From: Cyclobacteriaceae bacterium
Lineage (GTDB): Bacteria > Bacteroidota > Bacteroidia > Cytophagales > Cyclobacteriaceae
Length of the DNA: 13,206 nt
Direction of reading: 5' to 3'
NCBI GenBank assembly: GCA_026994125.1
Contig: JALWRJ010000438.1
Coordinates: 1 to 13,206, forward strand
The position numbers were made by a program, and so were the translations under genes. The notes under the pieces are model-generated. The model did not search any database, had not been told where the DNA came from, and saw only the letters and a list, made by a program, of their open reading frames with translations. Of the stretch, positions 6,973 to 13,206 are shown in pieces (position 1 is the stretch's first letter; every line of letters starts with the position of its first letter).

Positions 6973-7983
6973 ATGGCAAAACAGATTGCATTTGTTTTAA
7001 TTTGCAGCTTATGCTGGCTGGCCGGGCATGCCCAAAAAGAAAATTATAGTACCGGAAGCACGGGACTGGCTAAACTGCTTGGTGGCTTTTCGGCACATGT
7101 AGCAACAGGAACCGGATTTACCTTTTACAATCATAAAATAGCCGGGCCGGGTATTTTACAAAAAAGCACCGGTGAAGTATTCTTATTCGATAATTTTTAT
7201 GTCATTGGCAGCGATACATTAAGCACCGGTTATAAAGGCTGGGTAAATAATGCCGAAGCAGTAAACGATATTCCCATTACCGATGAAGACTACTTACTGG
7301 GTACCGACACCACCGAAGTAAAGTACAAAGGCACCGGGATAAGTGTGCCTCTTTCGGTGTTTATTACTTATACCTACGACCGCTACCGTTTTGGAGGCGG
7401 ATTTACATACGAACAGATGTTTACGGCCACCTATTACCCCAACACCTTGCCCAACAACCTAAAACCCTTTAAACCTGAGGTGGTAACTGCCTCTATGCTA
7501 AGGTATTACGGATATGTAGGAGGGGAGGTGTTTAGGTCGCTTAGGCATACCATAGCGGTAGATGCCATGGTAGGTACTTTTAAATATGGTAAAAAAAAGT
7601 TCAACCCCGACCAGGTTAAGTACAAATTATTTGTCAATGTAGGCGTTTCGTTCGAGCGTTCCTTATCCGAATATTTTAAAGTATTTATTCGCCCGGCTGT
7701 GGAGTTTAAAAGCTACGAGCTAGCTGTGCCCGGGCTGGGCTATACTGTTAATCATGTGGCTCCGGCTTTGTATGTAAATGTGGGCGCCATTTTGCGAATG
7801 CCCGAACTAAAAAAATGCCCGGTTAGCCAATGCAATACCCAAATAAACCATAGGCATGGCGATAAAATATACCGCAGTAAAATGCACCCTTTCTGGAAAT
7901 GGCAAAACCCAAATTACGGTCAAAATTATCCACAATTAATTAAGTATAAGGGCAAAAATAAAAAGAAGAAAAATCCGTACTAA
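6973..7983 (+). CDS. Exported beta-barrel-like protein with C-terminal Cys/His tail, unknown function
   Basis: The 336-aa product has a signal peptide at 1-20 (core IAFVLICSLCWLAG, cleavage after GHA, before Gln21). From about residue 125 to 277 amphipathic strands separated by turns, including GVSFERSLSEYFKVFIRP (224-241) and LYVNVGAILRMPE (266-278), suggest an outer-membrane beta-barrel or a related beta-rich fold. The last 58 residues differ: Cys282 and Cys287 (CX4C), His293 and His295 (HRH), His305, several Trp and Tyr residues, and a very basic end (KYKGKNKKKKNPY). The Cys/His group could bind a metal or form a disulfide in the periplasm. The basic end may contact lipopolysaccharide or peptidoglycan. 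These roles are guesses. It follows the 6319 gene by 18 bp and precedes gyrA by 127 bp. I cannot name the family. Confidence 0.78.
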   Translation: MAKQIAFVLICSLCWLAGHAQKENYSTGSTGLAKLLGGFSAHVATGTGFTFYNHKIAGPGILQKSTGEVFLFDNFYVIGSDTLSTGYKGWVNNAEAVNDIPITDEDYLLGTDTTEVKYKGTGISVPLSVFITYTYDRYRFGGGFTYEQMFTATYYPNTLPNNLKPFKPEVVTASMLRYYGYVGGEVFRSLRHTIAVDAMVGTFKYGKKKFNPDQVKYKLFVNVGVSFERSLSEYFKVFIRPAVEFKSYELAVPGLGYTVNHVAPALYVNVGAILRMPELKKCPVSQCNTQINHRHGDKIYRSKMHPFWKWQNPNYGQNYPQLIKYKGKNKKKKNPY

Positions 7984-8004
7984 GTTTTTCTTTTCGTTGT
8001 TTGG

Positions 8005-8030
8005 AAATACTCGTTTTAAAATGGGTATTT
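8005..8030 (+). terminator. Weak AT-rich stem-loop between the 6973 gene and gyrA
   Basis: AAATACTC (8005-8012) pairs with GGGTATTT (8023-8030) through seven Watson-Crick pairs and one G-U around a 10-nt loop. The stem is followed by a few T residues only. It would separate the upstream pair from gyrA, but it is weaker than a classical terminator. Confidence 0.35.
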
Positions 8031-8044
8031 TATCTACCTTATGG

Positions 8045-8077
8045 TTGCTCAAATCAAGATAAATTATCGTAAATTTG
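8045..8077 (+). promoter_or_regulatory. Candidate gyrA promoter, Bacteroidota type
   Basis: TTG at 8045-8047 and TAAATTTG at 8070-8077 match the phylum-specific -33 (TTG) and -7 (TAnnTTTG) elements. The spacing is 22 nt, inside the reported range of about 17-23. Transcription would begin near 8083 and leave a leader of roughly 25-30 nt before the gyrA ATG. It is the best promoter match in the window. Confidence 0.5.
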
Positions 8078-8110
8078 AGGCTTAATTTTTATTAACCTAT
8101 ATCTCTATAA

Positions 8111-10663
8111 ATGGCAGAGGACGAGAACGAGGAGCAATTTGGCTCAGAGACCATTATTCCAATTAATATTGAAGATGAAATGAAATCCGCCTACATCGAT
8201 TATTCGATGTCGGTTATCATTTCGAGGGCGTTACCCGATGTGCGCGATGGATTGAAACCCGTACATAGGCGTGTACTTTACGGCATGCTCGATTTAGGAG
8301 TAACCTATAATAAAGCATATAAAAAATCGGCACGTATTGTAGGGGAGGTGCTGGGTAAGTATCACCCTCATGGCGATTCATCGGTGTACGATACCATGGT
8401 GCGTATGGCACAAGAGTGGTCGTTGCGTTACCCCCTGGTAGATGGCCAGGGAAACTTTGGTTCGGTAGATGGCGATTCGCCTGCAGCCATGCGTTATACC
8501 GAGGCACGCCTTAAACGCATTGCTGATGAACTGCTAACCGATATTAACAAAGATACTGTTGATTTTCAACTAAATTTTGACGACTCGTTAAAAGAACCCA
8601 CCGTAATGCCGGGTAAGCTGCCCAATTTATTGCTAAACGGAGCTTCGGGTATTGCCGTAGGTATGGCCACTAATATGCCACCCCATAACCTTACCGAAGT
8701 TGTAAATGGCATTTCGGCTTACATCGATAAAAACGATATTACCATAGCCGAGCTAATGGAGCATATTACCGCGCCCGATTTCCCTACCGGAGCCACCATT
8801 TACGGCTATACCGGAGTACGTTCGGCATTCGAAACAGGCAGGGGGCGGATAGTACTAAGGGCCAAAGCCCATTTCGACACCACTAAAACAGGAAAAGAGC
8901 AAATTATTGTTACCGAAATTCCTTACCAGGTAAATAAGGCATCAATGATTGAGAAAACAGCTGCCTTAATCAACGAAAAAAAGATAGAAGGTATTTCGGA
9001 TATCAGGGACGAATCGGACAGGAATGGTATGCGCATTGTGTACGACCTCAAAAAAGACGCCATCCCTAATATTGTGCTTAATAACCTGTTTAAGTACACC
9101 CAATTGCAAAGCTCGTTTAGTGTAAACAACATTGCCTTGGTGAATGGCAGGCCCGAAATGCTTAACCTTAAAGATATTATCAGGCATTATGTAGACCACC
9201 GCCACGAAGTTGTGGTACGAAGAACCCAGTACGAACTAAACGAAGCTGAAAAACGAGCGCATATACTGCAAGGCTACTTAATAGCCCTGGATAACCTGGA
9301 TGAAGTGATTGAGCTTATTCGAAGTTCGCGCGACCCCGAAATAGCCAAGCAAGGACTGATAGATAAATTTGAGCTTTCCGAAATACAAGCCAAGGCTATA
9401 TTGGAAATGCGTTTGCAACGCCTTACCGGCCTGGAACGAGAGAAAATACAAAAAGAATACGATGAAATTCAGGAATTAATAGCCCGATTAAAAGAAATAT
9501 TAGCCGATAAGGCCATTAGAATGGGCATTATTAAGGACGAACTGGCCGAAATTAGCGAACGTTATGGAGATGAAAGAAGAACCGACATAGAACATGCAGC
9601 AGATGATTTAACGGCCGAAGATATGATTCCTGATGAAGAAATGGTACTTACCATTTCGCATGAAGGCTATATAAAACGCACCGCCCTTAAAGAATACCGC
9701 ACCCAAGGCAGGGGAGGTGTAGGCAGCAAAGGAGCCACTAGTAAAGACGATGACTTTACCGAACACCTATTTGTGGCTACCAACCACAACTACCTGCTGA
9801 TATTTACGGCTTCGGGTAAGGTGTTTTGGAAAAAAGTTTGGCAAATTCCCGAAGGGGGAAAAGCGACCAAAGGCAGAGCCATTCAAAACCTGATTAATAT
9901 TGAGGCAGGCGACAAAGTAAAAGCTGTTATTAGTGTAAAAAACTTGACAGATGAGGACTACATTAATAATAACTTTATTGTAATGTGTACCCAAAACGGT
10001 ACCATCAAAAAAACCAGTCTTGAAGCCTACTCCAGACCCAGAACCAATGGTATAAATGCCATTAATATTGCCGAAGGCGACCATCTGCTGGATGTAAACC
10101 TAACCAATGGCAACAACCATATTATACTTGCTAATAGCAACGGGCTGGCCATTCATTTCCATGAATCGGATGTGCGATCCATGGGCCGAACCGCTACAGG
10201 AGTACGTGCTATGCGCATAGATACCAGCACAACCAAAATTATTGGTATGGTATGTGTAGCCCGAGAAGATGCCACCCTGCTGGTAGTTTCGGAAAAAGGA
10301 TATGGTAAACGCTCATTAGTAGAAGAATACCGCATTACCAAACGAGGGGGTAAAGGGGTTAAGGCCATGAACATTACCGAAAAAACCGGTACATTAGTTG
10401 CTATAAAGGAAGTGGTTGATACTGACCAACTTATGATTATTAATAAAAGCGGTATTACCATAAGGATGGAAGTGGAGAACCTCCGTGTAATGGGTAGAGC
10501 CACACAGGGAGTTAAGCTAATCAGGTTAAACGAAAACGATGAGATTTCGAGTGTGGCTAAAGTTGAACAAATTACCGGTACTGAAGACAACAAGGAGGGG
10601 GATGAGGCAACTGAAAATACAAAAGATGAAACTAATAACGAACAAACTAATACAAACGAATAA
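8111..10663 (+). CDS. gyrA: DNA gyrase subunit A
   Basis: GyrA cuts and rejoins DNA in the A2B2 gyrase that introduces negative supercoils. The 850-aa protein has the winged-helix/tower/coiled-coil breakage-reunion part (about 20-505) with the active-site Tyr129 in [10 protein letters not shown], then the six-bladed beta-pinwheel (about 508-820) and an acidic tail (823-850). The quinolone region reads [10 protein letters not shown] at 85-94: Ser90 and Asp94 match E. coli Ser83 and Asp87, so the common resistance changes are absent. The first-blade GyrA box is degenerate, QGRGGVG at 532-538, while a closer match, KRGGKG at 744-749, lies in a later blade. Both features occur in other Bacteroidota GyrA proteins as I remember them, and they favour GyrA over ParC. 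The start ATG at 8111 is the natural one. An exported TPR gene follows 4 nt after the stop. Confidence 0.97.
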   Translation: MAEDENEEQFGSETIIPINIEDEMKSAYIDYSMSVIISRALPDVRDGLKPVHRRVLYGMLDLGVTYNKAYKKSARIVGEVLGKYHPHGDSSVYDTMVRMAQEWSLRYPLVDGQGNFGSVDGDSPAAMRYTEARLKRIADELLTDINKDTVDFQLNFDDSLKEPTVMPGKLPNLLLNGASGIAVGMATNMPPHNLTEVVNGISAYIDKNDITIAELMEHITAPDFPTGATIYGYTGVRSAFETGRGRIVLRAKAHFDTTKTGKEQIIVTEIPYQVNKASMIEKTAALINEKKIEGISDIRDESDRNGMRIVYDLKKDAIPNIVLNNLFKYTQLQSSFSVNNIALVNGRPEMLNLKDIIRHYVDHRHEVVVRRTQYELNEAEKRAHILQGYLIALDNLDEVIELIRSSRDPEIAKQGLIDKFELSEIQAKAILEMRLQRLTGLEREKIQKEYDEIQELIARLKEILADKAIRMGIIKDELAEISERYGDERRTDIEHAADDLTAEDMIPDEEMVLTISHEGYIKRTALKEYRTQGRGGVGSKGATSKDDDFTEHLFVATNHNYLLIFTASGKVFWKKVWQIPEGGKATKGRAIQNLINIEAGDKVKAVISVKNLTDEDYINNNFIVMCTQNGTIKKTSLEAYSRPRTNGINAINIAEGDHLLDVNLTNGNNHIILANSNGLAIHFHESDVRSMGRTATGVRAMRIDTSTTKIIGMVCVAREDATLLVVSEKGYGKRSLVEEYRITKRGGKGVKAMNITEKTGTLVAIKEVVDTDQLMIINKSGITIRMEVENLRVMGRATQGVKLIRLNENDEISSVAKVEQITGTEDNKEGDEATENTKDETNNEQTNTNE

Positions 10664-10667
10664 ACAA

Positions 10668-11831
10668 ATGAAAAAGCTAATCATGCTGACCATTTTTGTG
10701 AGTGCAGTAGCAGCAAGTACTGCCTTTGGTCAGGGTAAAAATGTAACAAAAGCAACTGCTTTAATGAACAAAGGGGAGTTGGCGCAGGCAGCCGAAATGA
10801 TTGAACCTGCCATAACTTTTGAAAAAACAAAGGACAAGGGTAAAACCTGGTACACACGTGCCCAAATATACGACAAAATAAGCCAGTCGGACGATGAAGC
10901 CCTTAAAACCAAATACCCTGAGGCAATTCGAATTGCAGCCGAAAGCTATTTAAAAGCTATTGATTTGGAAAAAGAAGGCTCTACCTACAAAGGGCTGGCT
11001 CAAGTAGCTTACGAGCAACTGTATGGTCGCAGCTTAAATGCAGGGGTTGAAAACTACAATAACCAGGATTACGCAACTGCCTACGATAAATTTATGGAAG
11101 TGGCTACCATTAAACCTACCGATACTACCGGCTATTTATATGGTGCTATGATGGCCGCACAACTCGAAAAATACGATGATGCACTTAAAAACTACGAAAA
11201 ACTGATTGATATGGATCAGTATTCTCAAAGTGTTATAAGCAGTGTTATTTACCTATACCTGAACCAAAAAGATGACCCGGAAACGGCCTTAAAATTCGTG
11301 AAAATGGCACAAAAGAAATTTCCTGAAGAGTTGAATTTCCAACGCCAGGAGGTGGATATCCTTATTAAAATGGATAAAATGGACGAAGCCATTGTAGAGC
11401 TTAAGGATGCAATGGACCGTGAACCCGATAATGCCTTGTTGGTTTCGAACCTGGCCATGTTGTACGACATGACTAAAGATTATGATAATGCTGAAACCTA
11501 TTATAAAAAGGCCTTGGAAATGGAACCTGCCAATCGCAATGCCTTGATTAATTTATCCGTTTTATACATTACCCGTGGCGATGGCATTATGGATGAAGTA
11601 AATGCCATGAGCATTAAAGAGTACAATAAAAATATTGACAACTACGAAAAGAAAGCCGCTGTAGAATACAAAAAAGCTATACCTTTATTAGATAAAGTAA
11701 TTGAACTGGACCCTAAAGATGAACTGGGCCTACAAAACCTGCAAGCCGTATATGCCAAACTAAAAGATGGCAAAAAAGCTGAGGAGATTTATAATAAAAG
11801 AAAAAAATTGGGATACGTTAGCGAAGACTAA
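10668..11831 (+). CDS. Exported tetratricopeptide-repeat protein
   Basis: The start is placed at ATG 10668, because it opens a clear signal peptide (MKKLIMLTIFVSAVAAS, cleavage near residue 21); the same frame extends upstream into gyrA to 10539, but that part is a basic out-of-frame translation of gyrA. The 387-aa protein is then a chain of helical repeats. The clearest TPR units are at about 154-184, 256-289 (YDNAETYYKKALEMEPANR) and 334-385, with more divergent ones near 24-60, 88-115 and 228-255. TPR arrays bind protein partners, so this is probably a periplasmic or outer-membrane-associated scaffold. No lipobox is present. It sits 4 nt after gyrA and is almost surely cotranscribed with it. 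A terminator follows 10 bp after its stop. The partner is unknown. Confidence 0.88.
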   Translation: MKKLIMLTIFVSAVAASTAFGQGKNVTKATALMNKGELAQAAEMIEPAITFEKTKDKGKTWYTRAQIYDKISQSDDEALKTKYPEAIRIAAESYLKAIDLEKEGSTYKGLAQVAYEQLYGRSLNAGVENYNNQDYATAYDKFMEVATIKPTDTTGYLYGAMMAAQLEKYDDALKNYEKLIDMDQYSQSVISSVIYLYLNQKDDPETALKFVKMAQKKFPEELNFQRQEVDILIKMDKMDEAIVELKDAMDREPDNALLVSNLAMLYDMTKDYDNAETYYKKALEMEPANRNALINLSVLYITRGDGIMDEVNAMSIKEYNKNIDNYEKKAAVEYKKAIPLLDKVIELDPKDELGLQNLQAVYAKLKDGKKAEEIYNKRKKLGYVSED

Positions 11832-11841
11832 TTGGTAAGTT

Positions 11842-11871
11842 AAGGGTAGTGGTATTAGAATTGCTACCCTT
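11842..11871. terminator. Bidirectional intrinsic terminator between the TPR gene and ackA
   Basis: AAGGGTAG (11842-11849) pairs perfectly with CTACCCTT (11864-11871) around a 14-nt loop, and three G-U pairs could lengthen the stem inward. T-rich sequence follows on the plus strand (TTTGCTTCTTATCTTTTATTT pattern, 11870-11890). It begins 10 bp after the TPR stop codon. On the minus strand the tail is less U-rich, so termination of ackA transcripts here is possible but weaker. The rest of the 158-bp gap (to 11989) shows no gene. Confidence 0.65.
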
Positions 11872-11989
11872 TGCTTCTTATCTTTTATTTAACATAATAT
11901 AAATTATAGATCTAATAAGTGATTTGCATAGGAGGTCGGTGGTTTCATAAACTAAAGTAAAGAAAGCATGGGCATGGCTACTAGATCCC

Positions 11990-13206
11990 TCAAGATACAG
12001 GCAAACCAAATGCTTGTTGAGCTATTTCGAGTTCTTCGTTGGTGGGTATAACCCACACCGGAATGCTATCGGGTGCAGATATTAACCGCATACCTTTACC
12101 TTGTTCGTTTAAGGTTGGGTTGAGCTGTATGCCTACATGTTGCATGTTTTGCAGACACATACTGCGCACCACCGCACTATTTTCGCCTACACCTGCTGTA
12201 AACACCAGGGCATCAGGGGTTTGTCCCAGTGCAACAAGGTAAGCCCCTATATATTTTTGGATGCGGTACGTGTACACCTCCAGGGCCAGCTGGGCTTCCT
12301 CCTCACCTTGCTGTGCTCGTTGGGTAATGTCACGCATATCATTATCATTGGCAAGTCCTTTTAAACCACTTTGTTTATTGAGCAGGCGTTTAATTTCTTT
12401 TAAGCTGTAGCCCAAAGTTTCTGACAAGTAAAATACCACTCCCGGGTCTATATCGCCACTTCGCGTACCCATAACCAAGCCCGGCAAGGGTGTTAAACCC
12501 AAGCTGGTATCTATGCTTTGGCCATTTTTAATGGCGGCCATGCTGGCTCCATTGCCCAAATGAATAGAAATTAAGCTGGTGGCTTCCTGGGGCTTGCCCA
12601 GTAGCTTAGCGGTTTGTGTTGCTATATACTTATGCGAGGTGCCATGAAACCCATACACTCGAATTCCGTGCTGGGTATATAAAGAATTAGGTATGGCATA
12701 GCGATAGGCTTTTGGAGGGAGGCTTTGATGAAAAGCCGTATCAAAAACCGCTACTTGCGTAGCCTCCGAAAACAGGTTTTCGGCTATTTCTATGCCGGTT
12801 AAATTTGCCGGATTGTGCAATGGTGCCAAGGGTATGAGCTCTCGTATTTTTTCTTTTACCTGAGGCGTAATTTCCAGGGTATCCGAAAAGGCTTCCCCCC
12901 CATGTACAACCCTATGCCCCACCAAGGCCACTTCAGTAACTGAATGCAATACCCCCCACTCTTTTGCCACCAATAAAGTAGCTATTCGATGCATACCGTC
13001 TGTATGTGAAACTTTTTCAACTTTTTCTGAAACTTTTTTTTCGTTTTTGGTACCCGGATAAACTGTGTGCGTTATGGTTCCGGAGGTTTCTCCAATGCGC
13101 TCAACCAGGCCGGCACACAGCACACGCCCGGCCGGCATATCGAATAATTGGTACTTGATAGAAGAGCTGCCGGTATTAATAACCAATACTTTTTTAGTAG
13201 TTGTCA
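11990..13206 (-). CDS. ackA: Acetate kinase, start codon one base beyond the window
   Basis: AckA interconverts acetyl phosphate plus ADP with acetate plus ATP in the cytoplasm. The frame is open to the right edge and reads TTTKKVLVINTGSSSIKYQL after an incomplete codon whose last two bases are TG at 13205-13206; an ATG there would give about 405 aa, the family length, so the TTG at 13184-13186 is internal. Signature segments are NTGSSS (usually NAGSSS), GHRVVHGG with the substrate Arg, VFDTAFHQSLP with the catalytic Asp, YGFHGTSH with the active-site His, HLGNGAS, GTRSGDIDPG with the second Arg, AGVGENS, and TNEELEIA with the Mg-binding Glu near the C-terminus. All catalytic residues known from the Methanosarcina enzyme have a counterpart. 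A phosphotransacetylase gene may lie just right of the window, since pta and ackA are often adjacent; that is inference. Confidence 0.96.
   Translation of the reverse strand, partial: TTTKKVLVINTGSSSIKYQLFDMPAGRVLCAGLVERIGETSGTITHTVYPGTKNEKKVSEKVEKVSHTDGMHRIATLLVAKEWGVLHSVTEVALVGHRVVHGGEAFSDTLEITPQVKEKIRELIPLAPLHNPANLTGIEIAENLFSEATQVAVFDTAFHQSLPPKAYRYAIPNSLYTQHGIRVYGFHGTSHKYIATQTAKLLGKPQEATSLISIHLGNGASMAAIKNGQSIDTSLGLTPLPGLVMGTRSGDIDPGVVFYLSETLGYSLKEIKRLLNKQSGLKGLANDNDMRDITQRAQQGEEEAQLALEVYTYRIQKYIGAYLVALGQTPDALVFTAGVGENSAVVRSMCLQNMQHVGIQLNPTLNEQGKGMRLISAPDSIPVWVIPTNEELEIAQQAFGLPVS

Noticed and set aside
8363..8392. Ser91 in the quinolone region as a resistance change
   Set aside because: It matches the position of E. 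coli Ala84, and Ser is, as I recall, the normal residue in this phylum; the main resistance positions (Ser90, Asp94) are wild type.
8217..8507. Minus-strand frame inside gyrA, and similar ones at 9767-10084 and 10153-10593
   Set aside because: They lie wholly within conserved gyrA sequence; their openness follows from gyrA codon use.
8111..10663. Possibility that the topoisomerase gene is parC
   Set aside because: The first-blade GyrA-box remnant, the six-blade C-terminal length and the overall similarity to remembered Bacteroidota GyrA favour gyrA.
10539..10667. Upstream extension of the TPR gene into gyrA
   Set aside because: The extra 43 residues are out-of-frame gyrA sequence and would place the signal peptide in the middle of the protein.
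11931..11955. Strong GGAGG sequence (ATAGGAGGTCGG) in the TPR-ackA gap
   Set aside because: No ATG, GTG or TTG frame of useful length follows at a proper distance; the nearest GTG reads only a few codons before a stop.
1..13206. Search for tRNA, rRNA, CRISPR, insertion sequences, long direct repeats and riboswitches
   Set aside because: Intergenic spaces are all 158 bp or shorter and show no cloverleaf, repeat-spacer array, transposase, terminal inverted repeats or recognisable aptamer.

Overview
The window looks like ordinary chromosomal DNA of an aerobic member of the Bacteroidota, probably Cytophagales-like. The evidence is a gyrase A subunit with Bacteroidota-type sequence features, several exported or outer-membrane beta-barrel-like proteins, an AT-rich composition with weak Shine-Dalgarno sequences, and TAnnTTTG promoter elements typical of this phylum. 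Heme A synthase implies a heme-A-containing cytochrome oxidase, and acetate kinase implies acetate overflow or fermentation capacity. The phylum call is fairly firm; the lower-rank placement is a guess.

Layout, left to right. (1) The 3' part of an M48 zinc metallopeptidase gene (+) meets three minus-strand genes: a Na+/bile-acid-type symporter (3410-2490), a PlsC-like acyltransferase (2464-1274) and a membrane protein with a SirB-like domain fused to cytochrome c (1196-549). (2) coaX (+, 3500-4252) starts divergently from the symporter gene and ends only 2 bp from the convergent ctaA (-, 5274-4255). (3) Upstream of ctaA on the same strand are an outer-membrane beta-barrel gene and a small membrane-protein gene that overlap by 26 bp (6217-5630 and 5655-5323). 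(4) A plus-strand block follows: an unrecognised 211-aa or 204-aa protein, an exported barrel-like protein with a Cys/His tail, gyrA behind its own candidate promoter, and an exported TPR protein 4 nt after gyrA. (5) A stem-loop terminator probably serves both the TPR gene and the convergent ackA (-), whose start codon lies one base beyond the right edge.

Most genes are housekeeping: CoaA-type enzyme replacement by CoaX, heme A, DNA topology, acetate metabolism and phospholipid synthesis. The less understood parts are envelope proteins. I see no mobile element, CRISPR array, tRNA, rRNA, phage gene or defence system, and nothing I can honestly call a new multi-gene system. The best candidates for new biology are the SirB-cytochrome c fusion, the unknown gene pair just upstream of gyrA, and the tight pairing of gyrA with an exported TPR protein. 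No gap between genes exceeds 300 bases; the longest, 11832-11989, holds the terminator and nothing else I can identify.
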